Of a stretch of DNA of 64,000 bases, positions 37,908 through 48,144 are shown piece after piece. The first letter of the stretch is position 1. The number at the start of each line of letters is the position of its first letter. The stretch lies in contig NZ_JPOE01000002.1 of the NCBI RefSeq assembly GCF_000733775.1, positions 2,418,001 to 2,482,000 on the forward strand, given 5' to 3'. Under the pieces are notes generated by a model. It was not told the origin of the DNA. It did no database searches and worked only from the letters and a program-made list of their open reading frames with translations. This DNA is from Thiomonas sp. FB-Cd. GTDB taxonomy: Bacteria > Pseudomonadota > Gammaproteobacteria > Burkholderiales > Burkholderiaceae_C. A program made the position numbers and the translations under genes.

Positions 37908-39047
37908 TTACAGCAACACAGGACTGACAGTCTCTCCATGGGCTGCTACCGCAAGTCCTGCGGCCAATACATTGCGCGCTGCGTTCACGTCGCGATCGTG
38001 GCGCGTGCCGCACTCCGGGCACGTCCATTCGCGCACGCTGAGCGGCATCCTGCCTTGCACATGGCCGCAGGCCGAGCAGGTCTTGCTGCTCGGGTACCAG
38101 CGGTCAATGCCAATCAGCGTGCGCCCATTCCACTGCGCCTTGTACTCAAGCTGCCTGACGAACTCTGACCAGCCTGCATCGCTGATCGACTTCGCCAAGC
38201 AGTGGTTGCGCTGCATGTTCGACACGGACAGCGTCTCGACGGCGATCACTTGGTTTTCGCTGATCAACCGGGTCGAGAGCTTGTGCAGGAAGTCCCTGCG
38301 CGCGTCCGTGATGTGCGCATGCAGCGCTGCAACTTTCAACTTCAACTTCGCCCGGTTCTTCGAGCCGAGCTTGGCTCGCGCCAGCCGGCGCTGGCGCACG
38401 GCCAGTCGCGCTTCGCAGCGGCGAAAGGCCTTGGGGGATGCGACCTTCTCGCCACTGGAGAGGATCGCGAAGTGGGTGAGCCCCAGGTCGATGCCGACCT
38501 GGCCGGATGCGGCCTTCCTGGACGTGACCACGTCGTCGCACAGCAGCGCGGCGAAGTACCGCCCCGCAGTGTCGCGCGAGATGGTCACGGTCGTGAGCTT
38601 GGCCGCCTGTGGCAAGGTGCGCGACCAGCGGATGTCCAGCGGCGCGTCCATCTTCGCCAGACGCAACTCGCGCCGGCCCGCGTCCCATCGGAATGCGCTG
38701 GTGGTGTACTCGGCCGCCTGCGGCCCGTCCTTGCGCTTGAAGGACGGGTACCGGGCTCGCTTGGCGAAGAAGTTCGAGAACGCGGTGTTCAGGTGCCGCA
38801 GCGCCTGCTGCACGGGCACGCTGCTGACTTCGTTCAGCCACGCATGCTCGGGCGTCTTCTTGAGCATGGTCAGCGCGGCGGAGGTTTCGTGGTAGCCCAC
38901 GCGCTCCTGGCGCTGCATCCAAGCGTCGCTGCGCAGTCGCAGCATGTGGTTGTAAGCGAAGCGTGCGCACCCGAAGGTTCGAGCCAGTGCGTCAACTTGC
39001 TCGGGCGTCGGGTAGAAGCGAAAGCGATAGGCGCGCTTGACCTGCAT
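37908..39047 (-). CDS. tnpB: TnpB, second copy, a different lineage
   Basis: A 379-residue TnpB. The N-terminus MQVKRAYRFRFYPTPEQ, RuvC Asp in VGIDLGLTHFA (about residue 190), Glu in AVETLSVSNM (about 265), zinc ribbon CSACG and CPECG, and Asp in HDRDVNAARNVL (about 355) are complete. Sequence differs strongly from the copy at 28400, so it is a separate element. There is no tnpA. It points toward bioB and, with the adjacent IS1111 element, splits bioB from the DUF4126-liuD part of the liu region. Confidence 0.92.
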   Translation of the reverse strand: MQVKRAYRFRFYPTPEQVDALARTFGCARFAYNHMLRLRSDAWMQRQERVGYHETSAALTMLKKTPEHAWLNEVSSVPVQQALRHLNTAFSNFFAKRARYPSFKRKDGPQAAEYTTSAFRWDAGRRELRLAKMDAPLDIRWSRTLPQAAKLTTVTISRDTAGRYFAALLCDDVVTSRKAASGQVGIDLGLTHFAILSSGEKVASPKAFRRCEARLAVRQRRLARAKLGSKNRAKLKLKVAALHAHITDARRDFLHKLSTRLISENQVIAVETLSVSNMQRNHCLAKSISDAGWSEFVRQLEYKAQWNGRTLIGIDRWYPSSKTCSACGHVQGRMPLSVREWTCPECGTRHDRDVNAARNVLAAGLAVAAHGETVSPVLL

Positions 39048-39054
39048 GCCTCAC

Positions 39055-39084
39055 ATGCTATGCGTATTCCGTGTAAATTGTCAA
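39055..39084 (-). promoter_or_regulatory. Promoter of the second tnpB
   Basis: On the minus strand TTGACA (39079-39084, perfect consensus), an 18-base spacer, and TAGCAT (39055-39060). The tnpB ATG at 39047 follows 7 bases later, again nearly leaderless. Confidence 0.65.
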
Positions 39085-39091
39085 CACAGCA

Positions 39092-39138
39092 CCGATCTTC
39101 GATCGGCGCTCCTTTCCTCCCCGCCCTAAACGGCGGGG
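39092..39138. repeat. Paired hairpins at the TnpB / IS1111 junction
   Basis: Two hairpins lie between the tnpB promoter and the IS1111 left inverted repeat: CCGATC-TTC-GATCGG (39092-39106) and CCCCGCC-CTAAAC-GGCGGGG (39119-39138), the latter followed by TTTCTC. They probably belong to the left end of the TnpB element; the second also resembles a weak terminator on the plus strand. Confidence 0.45.
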
Positions 39139-39326
39139 TTTCTCGGAGATGTGATGGATGCCTCCCTCCCTGCGGGGACTGAGACAGGAGTATGGAGATG
39201 AACGCGAGGCCGTTCGGAGTCGACCTGGCCGCCAGGGTGGCGGGGTGGGTCCCCGAGTGGATACGGCATCGATGTGCCCAGGACGTGATAGACCACGGTC
39301 TTCACAAACACCCTCGGAGACCCGAC

Positions 39327-40403
39327 ATGAATCGTAAGACAGGCATGAGCGCAGGGCAAATCATCGGCACGATCGACGGCCTGCAGGTGGTGGGGCTGGA
39401 CATCGCCAAGCTGGTGTTTCAGATGCACACGGTCGACATGTTCACGGGCGAGATTGCCAATGTGCAGATCAAGCGGGCCAAGGTGCTGGAGCACTTCGCC
39501 AACCGGGCGCGGTGCCTGGTCGGCATCGAGGCCTGCGGCGGGGCGCACCACTGGGCGCGCGAGCTGCGCGCGCTGGGCCATGAGGTGAGGCTGCTGCACG
39601 CCCGGGCGGTGCGGCCGTTCGTGTCGGGCAACAAGACCGATGCGACGGACGCGCGAGCGATCTGGCTGGCGGTGCAGCAGCCGGGCACCAAGTTCGTCGG
39701 AGTCAAGTCGCTGGCGCAGCAGGCCACGCTGACGCTGCATCGCCAGCGCGAGCTGCTGATGAAGATGCGCGTCATGCAGACCAACGCGCTGCGCGGATTG
39801 CTGTACGAGTTCGGCACCGTCTTCGCCAAGGGCAGCCGGGCCATGCTGGGCGAGGTCGAGGCGGCGCTGGAGGCACTCTCGACGGCGCTGCCGCAGATGG
39901 TGGCCGACAGTCTGCGCGAGCAGGTGCAAAGGATCAAGGCGCTGGGCGAGGACATCGCCGCCATCGACAAGCGTCTGGCATTGCAACTCCGCCAGGATCC
40001 GGACATGCGGCGCATTGCCGAGATCCCCGGCGTCGGGGTGCTCACCGCCACAGCGGCGATCGCCACCATGGGCGACGCCCGCGCTTTCGGCTCGGCGCGC
40101 CAGTTCTGCGCCTGGCTGGGCCTGGTGCCCGCACAGCGAGGCACGGGCGGCAAGATCCGCCTGCAGGGCATCTCCAAACGCGGCGACGCCTACGTGCGCA
40201 CGCTGTTGATCCATGGCGCGCGATCCGTGCTCACGCACGCCAAGGAACCGGGGCCATGGTTGGAGCAGATCCGGCAGCGGCGCCCGGCCAACGTGGTCAT
40301 CGTGGCCCAGGCGGCCAAGATGGCGCGGACGATCTGGGCCGTCACGGCCAGACAACAGGATTACCAGAGGGGCCACCGCAGCGTGCGGCCGCAAGCGGCC
40401 TGA
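39327..40403 (+). CDS. IS110/IS1111-family DEDD transposase
   Basis: A 358-residue IS110 transposase (RNA-guided recombinase). The RuvC-like domain shows Asp in GLDIAKLVFQ, Glu in GIEACGGAHHW and the two Asp of NKTDATDARAI. The C-terminal domain carries IPGVGVLTATA and the serine in QGISKRGDAYVR, the proposed nucleophile. The reading frame is intact. ATG at 39327 gives the usual N-terminus; the frame is open earlier, but this overlaps the left-end non-coding part. Confidence 0.92.
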   Translation: MNRKTGMSAGQIIGTIDGLQVVGLDIAKLVFQMHTVDMFTGEIANVQIKRAKVLEHFANRARCLVGIEACGGAHHWARELRALGHEVRLLHARAVRPFVSGNKTDATDARAIWLAVQQPGTKFVGVKSLAQQATLTLHRQRELLMKMRVMQTNALRGLLYEFGTVFAKGSRAMLGEVEAALEALSTALPQMVADSLREQVQRIKALGEDIAAIDKRLALQLRQDPDMRRIAEIPGVGVLTATAAIATMGDARAFGSARQFCAWLGLVPAQRGTGGKIRLQGISKRGDAYVRTLLIHGARSVLTHAKEPGPWLEQIRQRRPANVVIVAQAAKMARTIWAVTARQQDYQRGHRSVRPQAA

Positions 40404-40688
40404 ACGAACGGTGACCATGGATCAACTCTTACTTGATGAAAGGAATGGACCGCCTTTGTAGGCGATGAGGCAGCAAGACGCAGCGTGATGTGAACCGGTC
40501 GGACCGGGGCAAGCCAAACCTGAATCCGTTGTCGGACTTCAACAGTCCGCTCTAGGAGATGAGGCGCTTGTCCGCGAATGACATCGGGGCCGGCGGCGCG
40601 TCTGGGCAACCAGACAACCCGCGATCGAGGCCGGATATAAGGCGGCAGCCGACTCTTCACAGCACAACGCCGATTGCTCTTGATCGCC
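40404..40688 (+). ncRNA. Candidate bridge/seek RNA region of the IS1111 element
   Basis: This 285-bp non-coding right end contains at least four short hairpins: CGCCT-TTGT-AGGCG (about 40451), CCGGTC...GACCGG (about 40496), CGGACT-TCAAC-AGTCCG (about 40534) and GTCTGG-GCAA-CCAGAC (about 40600). In IS1111 elements the RNA that pairs with donor and target DNA is encoded here. I could not assign the pairing loops. Confidence 0.45.
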
Positions 40689-40712
40689 GGGAGGCATCCA
40701 TATAAGCAACGG

Positions 40713-41432
40713 ATGACCATGACGGTTGCCTCGCCTGACACGCTTCAACTCCTGGCCCTGGCCGCTGCGCTTGGATGGGCCAGCGGGTTTCGCGCCTTCC
40801 TCGTGCTGTTCGTCGTGGGCATGGCCGGGCTGGCCGGGTGGGTGCACTTGCCAGCGGGCTTGCAGGTCCTTGCCAACCCGGTGGCCGTGGGTATCACCGG
40901 TGTGCTGGCATTTGCCGAGTTTGTGGGCGACAAGATCCCGGGCGTGGACAGCCTGCTCGACTTCATTTCCACACTGCTGCGCATCCCGCTGGGGGCGTTG
41001 CTTGCCGCCAGCGTGTTCGGGTTGGATCATGGACTGGTTGCAGCGCTGGCCGCTGCCGCTGGCGGCAGCCTGGCCGCGGTGAGCCATGGCACCAAACTGG
41101 CCACGCGCGCGGCGATCAACACCTCGCCCGAGCCGTTTTCGAATATTGGCGCGTCGTTTGGCGAGGACACCCTGGTGCTGGGCGGCTTGTGGTTATCGTG
41201 GTCGCATCCGCTGCTGTTCTTCGTCGCCCTCGTGCTGGCGCTCATCGCCATGGTTTGGCTGGCGCGCCGCAGCCTGCGCTTCGTGCGTGGTCTGCTTGCG
41301 CGCCTGGTGCGCCTGTTCAGCGGGCGGCCTGAACCGGGACCGCCTGCGACGCCTCCTGCGGTCCCAACCTCGCGCGCGCTGCCCGACCGGCATGACGTCA
41401 CCGACGTGCAACCCCTTGATCCGAAAGCCTGA
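40713..41432 (+). CDS. DUF4126 membrane protein
   Basis: A 239-residue membrane protein of the DUF4126 family, function unknown. Hydrophobic segments at about residues 10-45, 60-80, 95-130 and 160-190 and FAEFVGDKIPGVDSLLD are visible; ALAAAAGGSLAAVSHGTKLATRAAINTSPEP is typical, read in pieces. It starts only 12 bp beyond the IS1111 right inverted repeat, so its native promoter or upstream operon partner was cut off. liuD follows 4 bp after its stop. Confidence 0.8.
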   Translation: MTMTVASPDTLQLLALAAALGWASGFRAFLVLFVVGMAGLAGWVHLPAGLQVLANPVAVGITGVLAFAEFVGDKIPGVDSLLDFISTLLRIPLGALLAASVFGLDHGLVAALAAAAGGSLAAVSHGTKLATRAAINTSPEPFSNIGASFGEDTLVLGGLWLSWSHPLLFFVALVLALIAMVWLARRSLRFVRGLLARLVRLFSGRPEPGPPATPPAVPTSRALPDRHDVTDVQPLDPKA

Positions 41433-41436
41433 AACC

Positions 41437-43514
<2,078 letters not shown>

Positions 43515-43518
<4 letters not shown>

Positions 43519-44465
43519 AGCTGGCTGTCTGGGATCCCGACGAGCCGTTTCGCCGCTGGCGCGACGCTCTGGTTCAGCACGCCTCGGAACTGGGTCTGGC
43601 GGTGGAGGTCATCGACGCCACCACCGAACCGGACACCCAAGCCGATTTCGCGCTGGTCTGGAAGCCCCCTGCGCACTGGCTTGCCGGGCAACTCGGATTG
43701 CGCGCGGTGTTCAATCTGGGCGCCGGCGTGGACGCCGTGCTGCCGCTGATGCGCCGCGCCTTGCCCGGTGTTCCCCTCATTCGTCTGGAAGATGCGGGGA
43801 TGGGCCGGCAGATGGCCGACTATGTCGCCGAGGCCGTGCTCCACGCCTGGCGCCGCATGCCCGACTATGCCGCGCTGCAGTCGGCGCAGCGCTGGGAGCC
43901 TTTGGTCCTGCCCCCGCGTGGCAGCTTCCACGTGGGATTCCTCGGCCTGGGACAGATGGGGTATGCCGCTGCCCGGCGGATCGCCGCCATGGACTTCCCG
44001 GTGCTGGCCTGCACCCGCAGCGGCCAGCCTCGCCCGACATTCGAGGCGCCCTGGCCCCTGTATCCCTTCGATCGGCTTGACGCCTTTCTCGCGCAAACGC
44101 GTGTGCTGGTCGTGCTGCTGCCGCTGACGGCGCAGACCACGGGGCTGCTCGATTACGCCGTGCTCAGCCACTTGCCGCGGGGCGCGCACGTGGTCAATGC
44201 GGGGCGCGGGGCGGTCATCGAGCAGGCGGACCTGCTCGATCTGCTGGGTTCAGGCCACATTGCCAGCGCCACGCTCGACGTGTTCGCCACGGAGCCCTTG
44301 CCCGAGGGCGATGCGCTGTGGCGTCACCCGCGCGTGCGCATCACCCCGCATGTGGCCGCGCAAACCCTGGTGGGACCGGCCGCGGCGCAGGTCATGCGCA
44401 AGATTGCCACGATCGAGCGTGGCGAGGCGCCCTCGGGCGCGGTGGATCAGCGCCTGGGCTATTGA
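43515..44465 (+). CDS. D-2-hydroxyacid dehydrogenase, GhrA-like
   Basis: A 316-residue NAD(P)-dependent D-2-hydroxyacid dehydrogenase close to glyoxylate/hydroxypyruvate reductase A. The nucleotide fold GFLGLGQMGYAAAR (about residue 139), the Arg in VNAGRGAVIEQADLLD (about 231) and the His in TPHVAAQT (about 280) are present. It overlaps liuD (ATGA), so it is co-translated. Reduction of glyoxylate or hydroxypyruvate is likely and fits the AceK/aminotransferase context by inference. Confidence 0.88.
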
Positions 44466-44633
44466 GCCACGGCCGACGGCTGCAGGCGCGAAAGCCGGAT
44501 GATCCAAAACACTGGCACGCCAAGCCCAACCCTCCTACCATCGAACCTGGGCGTCAGCATCTTGGACGCCCCCCGTGCGGGACCCTTCACTGCGATGTTC
44601 CGCAACCCTGCGACCAACCCTCAGGAGTCCGAC

Positions 44634-44966
44634 ATGGCAGCCAGCTTTGAATTGCTCAAGAATGACAAGGGACACTTCCACTTTTCCCTCAAGACGGCCA
44701 GCGGCGACACCCTGCTGCGCAGCGAAACGTATGAGGCCAAGGCGTCGGCCGAGGGCGGGATCGCGTCGGTCAAGAAAAACAGCACCGATGCCGCCCGGTT
44801 TGAGAAGCTGCAGGCCAGCGACGGCCGCGCCTATTTCAACCTGAAGGCCGCCAACCATCAGATCGTGGGCACCAGCCCGCTGTTCGCCAAGGCCGAAACG
44901 CGCGACGCGGCCTTGGCCGCAGTGCAGGCCGAGGCCGCTGGGGCTGCCGTGCACGACCACAGCTAA
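44634..44966 (+). CDS. YegP-like DUF1508 protein
   Basis: A 110-residue protein made of two tandem DUF1508 repeats of about 50 residues (FELLKNDKGHFHFSLKTASG and FEKLQASDGRAYFNLKAAN). Function is unknown; YegP is a small soluble protein of this type. ATG at 44634 follows AGGAG. It lies between the dehydrogenase and liuE, about 65 bp before the latter. Confidence 0.87.
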   Translation: MAASFELLKNDKGHFHFSLKTASGDTLLRSETYEAKASAEGGIASVKKNSTDAARFEKLQASDGRAYFNLKAANHQIVGTSPLFAKAETRDAALAAVQAEAAGAAVHDHS

Positions 44967-45031
44967 AGCCCGCGCGGTGCGCGCGGCCGGCCAAGCGCCG
45001 CTGCGCGCACCACCCTTTCCCGGAGATATTC

Positions 45032-45970
45032 ATGCCCAGCCTGAACCTGCCATCCCGCGTCGACGTGGTCGAAGTCGGCCCTCGCGACGGGTTGCAGAAC
45101 GAAGCCACTCCCGTGCCCCTGGACGTCAAGGTCGAACTCGTCGACCGCCTGTCCGCAGCGGGCTTTCCCAACGTGGAGGCCGCTGCCTTCGTCTCGCCCA
45201 AGTGGGTGCCCCAGATGGCCGACGGCGCCGCGCTCATGGCGCGCATCCGCCGCCGCAGCGGCACCACCTACTCGGCGCTCGTGCCGAACATGAAGGGCAT
45301 GGACGCAGCCCTGGCGGCCGGCGTGAACGAGGTGGTGGTGTTTTCGGCCGCAAGCGAGGCCTTCGCGCAGGCCAACATCAATTGCAGCATCGCCGAGTCG
45401 ATCACACGCTTCCAACCGGTGGCGCATGCGGCCAGGAGCGCAGGAGTCAAATTGCGAGGCAGTATCTCGGTGGCGCTGGGTTGCCCCTATCAGGGCGACG
45501 TGCGGCCGCAGGCGGTGGCCGAGGTGGTGCAACGCATGGCCGATCTGGGCTGCGACAGCATCGATATTGCCGACACCATCGGTGTGGGCACGCCGCTGGC
45601 CGTGCAGCGGGTGTTCGAGGCCACGTCCCGTGCCTTCCCCATCGAGCGCCAAGCCGGACATTTTCATGACACGTATGGCCAGGCGCTGGCCAATGTGCTG
45701 GCGGCGCTGCAAGCCGGGGTACGCACCTTCCACGCCTCCGTCGCAGGCTTGGGCGGCTGCCCTTATGCCAGGGGCGCGACCGGTAACGTCGCCACCGAAG
45801 ATGTGCTGTACATGTTGCATGGCATGGGCATCGCCACCGGCGTGGACCTGCGCACGGTGGTCGAAGCCGGCGATTTCATCAGCCGCGCCATCGGCCGTCC
45901 GAACAACAGTCGCGCGGGGCGGGCACTGCTGACGCGTTGGCAGGATGCCCAGCGCACTGAGGTCGCGTGA
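45032..45970 (+). CDS. liuE: Hydroxymethylglutaryl-CoA lyase
   Basis: A 312-residue HMG-CoA lyase, the last liu step, splitting HMG-CoA to acetoacetate and acetyl-CoA. VEVGPRDGLQNE at residue 14 starts the metal-binding barrel, HFHDTYGQAL (about 207) supplies the metal histidines, and the active-site Cys loop is VAGLGGCPYARGATGN (about 235-250). It ends overlapping the GTG of the ybaK-like gene. Confidence 0.95.
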   Translation: MPSLNLPSRVDVVEVGPRDGLQNEATPVPLDVKVELVDRLSAAGFPNVEAAAFVSPKWVPQMADGAALMARIRRRSGTTYSALVPNMKGMDAALAAGVNEVVVFSAASEAFAQANINCSIAESITRFQPVAHAARSAGVKLRGSISVALGCPYQGDVRPQAVAEVVQRMADLGCDSIDIADTIGVGTPLAVQRVFEATSRAFPIERQAGHFHDTYGQALANVLAALQAGVRTFHASVAGLGGCPYARGATGNVATEDVLYMLHGMGIATGVDLRTVVEAGDFISRAIGRPNNSRAGRALLTRWQDAQRTEVA

Positions 45971-46479
45971 CAACCGGTCCCGCCTCAGTCGCCACGCTGC
46001 CCGAGGCCGTGCAGCGCGTGGCCGCTGCCTTGGCCGCGCTCGGCCATCCCGGTTCCCCGCTGATGCTCGACGCTGCTGCGCGCACCGCGCAGCAGGCGGC
46101 CGATGCTCTGGGCGTGCGACTCGGGCAGATCGCCAAGTCCATCGTCTTTCGCCATGTTGCCAGCGCGCGCGCCGTACTCGTGGTGTGCGCGGGCGACCGG
46201 CGCGTGGACGAGGCGCGCGTGGCGCAGCACGTGGGCGCGCTGGCACGGGCCGATGCGGCGTTCGTGCGCGCGCGCACAGGCTTTGCCATCGGAGGCGTCA
46301 GCCCGCTGGGCCACGCCGAGTCCCCCATCGCGTTGATTGACGACAGCCTCTGGCGCTTTGATCGCATCTGGGCCGCAGCCGGGCATCCGCACGCCGTGTT
46401 CGCGCTGGCGCCGGATGATCTGCAGCGCTGGCTGGGCGTGGCGGCGAGCGCCGTGAGCGCGCCTCCCATGCAGGGCTGA
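45967..46479 (+). CDS. YbaK/EbsC-family aminoacyl-tRNA deacylase
   Basis: A 170-residue YbaK/ProX-type protein. Such enzymes remove wrongly attached amino acids from tRNA. The conserved lysine lies in GQIAKSIVFRHV (about residue 58) and TGFAIGGVSPLGH is the family's GxxxGGVxPxGH loop. The GTG start at 45967 overlaps the liuE stop codon. It is the last gene co-directional with liuE before the DUF1289 gene. Confidence 0.88.
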   Translation: MTTGPASVATLPEAVQRVAAALAALGHPGSPLMLDAAARTAQQAADALGVRLGQIAKSIVFRHVASARAVLVVCAGDRRVDEARVAQHVGALARADAAFVRARTGFAIGGVSPLGHAESPIALIDDSLWRFDRIWAAAGHPHAVFALAPDDLQRWLGVAASAVSAPPMQG

Positions 46480-46488
46480 GGACGCCCC

Positions 46489-46725
46489 GTGGCCGTGCCC
46501 TCGCCCTGCATCCAGGTCTGCACCATGAACCCGGCCACGGGCCTGTGCCGCGGGTGCTGGCGCACGCTGGAGGAAATCGGGTCCTGGAGTGCGCTTGGCG
46601 ACGCCGACAAGCTGCAGGTGTGGCGGCGCATTCGTGTGCGCAGGGCCCAGGATGCATTGGGCTCTCAGGGGCTCGCTGATGAGGTGCAGCACGGTCCGGG
46701 CGGCGCGCTGAAGGCACGGGACTAG
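46489..46725 (+). CDS. DUF1289 small cysteine protein
   Basis: A 78-residue protein with the DUF1289 pattern SPCIQVCTMNPATGLCRGCWRT, four cysteines likely to bind zinc or an iron-sulfur cluster. GTG start, 9 bp after the preceding gene. Function is unknown; it is often found beside tRNA-modification or housekeeping genes. Confidence 0.85.
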   Translation: MAVPSPCIQVCTMNPATGLCRGCWRTLEEIGSWSALGDADKLQVWRRIRVRRAQDALGSQGLADEVQHGPGGALKARD

Positions 46726-46783
46726 AATCCGCCACCTGCACAAAAAACAAGCAGCGCCTACCCGCGCCCCAGCACGCGCTTCC

Positions 46784-47824
46784 ATGTTGCCCACGCCTCC
46801 AACCCCCTACGGCACCCCCTTGCGGATCGGCCCTTTCCTTGTGCCCAACCGTGTGTTTGCTGCGCCCATGGCCGGCGTCACCGATCTGCCGTGGCGGCAC
46901 ATGGCGCGCAAGCTCGGCGCTGGACATTGCGTCAGCGAGATGGTCACGTCCCGGCGCGAGTTGTGGGACACGCTCAAGACGTCACGCCGCATGAGCCACG
47001 CCGGTGAGCCCGGCCCGGTGACCGCGCAACTGGTGGGCGTGGATCCCGGCGACATGGCCGAGGCTGCCCGAGCCAACGTCGCAGCTGGCGCGCAGATCAT
47101 CGACATCAACATGGGCTGCCCGGCGAAGAAGGTGTGCAGCCGCTGGGCTGGATCCGCGCTGATGCAGGACGAGGCGCAGGCGCTGCGCATCATCGAAGCC
47201 GTGGTCGCGGCCGCGCACCCGCTAGGCGTGCCCGTCACGCTGAAAATGCGCACGGGATGGTGCGCCATCGCGCGCAATGCCCCGCGCATCGCACGCGCTG
47301 CGCAAGACGCCGGCGTGGCCATGATCGTGGTCCACGGCCGCACGCGTGACCAAGGCTATGGCGGCCTGGCCGAATACGAGACCGTGGCCGCCATCAAGCG
47401 CGCACTGCACATTCCCGTCGTGGCCAACGGCGACATCGACTCGGCGGCCACGGCGCACGGCGTGCTGGCGGCCACCGGGGCCGATGCGGTGATGATCGGC
47501 CGCGCGGCTCTGGGCAAGCCCTGGCTGCTCGGGCACATCGCCCAGGCGCTTGCCACCGGGGCCGAGCCGCCGCCGCCCCCGTGCTGGCAACAGGGCCTGT
47601 GGCTGCTCGAGCATCTGCGCGCACACCACGCGTTCTATGGCGACGCCGGCGTGAAGACCGCGCGCAAGCACGTGGGCTGGGCCGTGGCCGAACTGCCGGG
47701 CGGCGCGGCCTTTCGCGCGCACTTCAACCAACTCACCCAGGCTACGGCGCAGATCGATGCCGTGACCGCCTATTTCGACGCGCTGCAAGACGGCAGCGCA
47801 ACTCCTTATCCTCTGGCTGCGTAA
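46784..47824 (+). CDS. dusB: tRNA-dihydrouridine synthase B
   Basis: A 346-residue FMN enzyme that reduces uridine in tRNA. APMAGVTDLPWR (residue 27), NMGCPAKKVCSRWAGSALM with the catalytic Cys (about 110), VVHGRTRDQGYGG (about 185) and the phosphate site VVANGDI...GADAVMIGRAALGKPW are typical of DusB. Its stop overlaps the fis start (TAATG), the conserved dusB-fis arrangement. Confidence 0.94.
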   Translation: MLPTPPTPYGTPLRIGPFLVPNRVFAAPMAGVTDLPWRHMARKLGAGHCVSEMVTSRRELWDTLKTSRRMSHAGEPGPVTAQLVGVDPGDMAEAARANVAAGAQIIDINMGCPAKKVCSRWAGSALMQDEAQALRIIEAVVAAAHPLGVPVTLKMRTGWCAIARNAPRIARAAQDAGVAMIVVHGRTRDQGYGGLAEYETVAAIKRALHIPVVANGDIDSAATAHGVLAATGADAVMIGRAALGKPWLLGHIAQALATGAEPPPPPCWQQGLWLLEHLRAHHAFYGDAGVKTARKHVGWAVAELPGGAAFRAHFNQLTQATAQIDAVTAYFDALQDGSATPYPLAA

Positions 47825-48063
47825 TGAGCAAGAAATCACCGCTTGAGCAATGTGTGATCGATGGCCTGGAAACGTACTTCCGGGACTTGAACGGCACCGA
47901 ACCGCACGGCATCCACGCCATGGTCATGCAGACCGTGGAAAAGCCCCTGTTGGCCACCGTGATGCGCCATGCGCAAGACAACCAGTCGCTTGCAGCCGAT
48001 TGGCTTGGCATCAACCGCAACACGCTGCGCAAGAAGCTCAAGGATCACAAGCTCATCAAGTGA
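47824..48063 (+). CDS. fis: Fis-family nucleoid protein / DNA-binding protein
   Basis: A 79-residue Fis homologue. The C-terminal helix-turn-helix SLAADWLGINRNTLRKKLKDH is clear; the N-terminal half is shorter than in E. coli Fis, as usual in betaproteobacteria. It bends DNA and regulates rRNA and other promoters in other species. Translation is likely coupled to dusB. purH follows after about 80 bp. Confidence 0.92.
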   Translation: MSKKSPLEQCVIDGLETYFRDLNGTEPHGIHAMVMQTVEKPLLATVMRHAQDNQSLAADWLGINRNTLRKKLKDHKLIK

Positions 48064-48144
48064 GCCGCGCGCACCCGCCCTCCACCACGGCGCCGTGATG
48101 CCCGCCTCGCATCGTCCGCTCGCCGAATCTGACCTCCTATTCGT

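Larger units (their letters stand above)
39154..40701 (+). mobile_element. IS110-family element, IS1111 group
   Basis: A 13-bp perfect inverted repeat (ATGGATGCCTCCC at 39154-39166 and its complement at 40689-40701) brackets a DEDD transposase. Subterminal inverted repeats separate the IS1111 group from other IS110 elements, which lack them. The right non-coding part (40404-40688) contains several hairpins and would encode the guide (bridge/seek) RNA in this group. The right end stops about 12 bp before the DUF4126 start codon. Confidence 0.8.

Noticed and set aside
39119..39144. Intrinsic terminator on the plus strand before IS1111
   Set aside because: No plus-strand gene upstream needs it; more likely a transposon-end hairpin.
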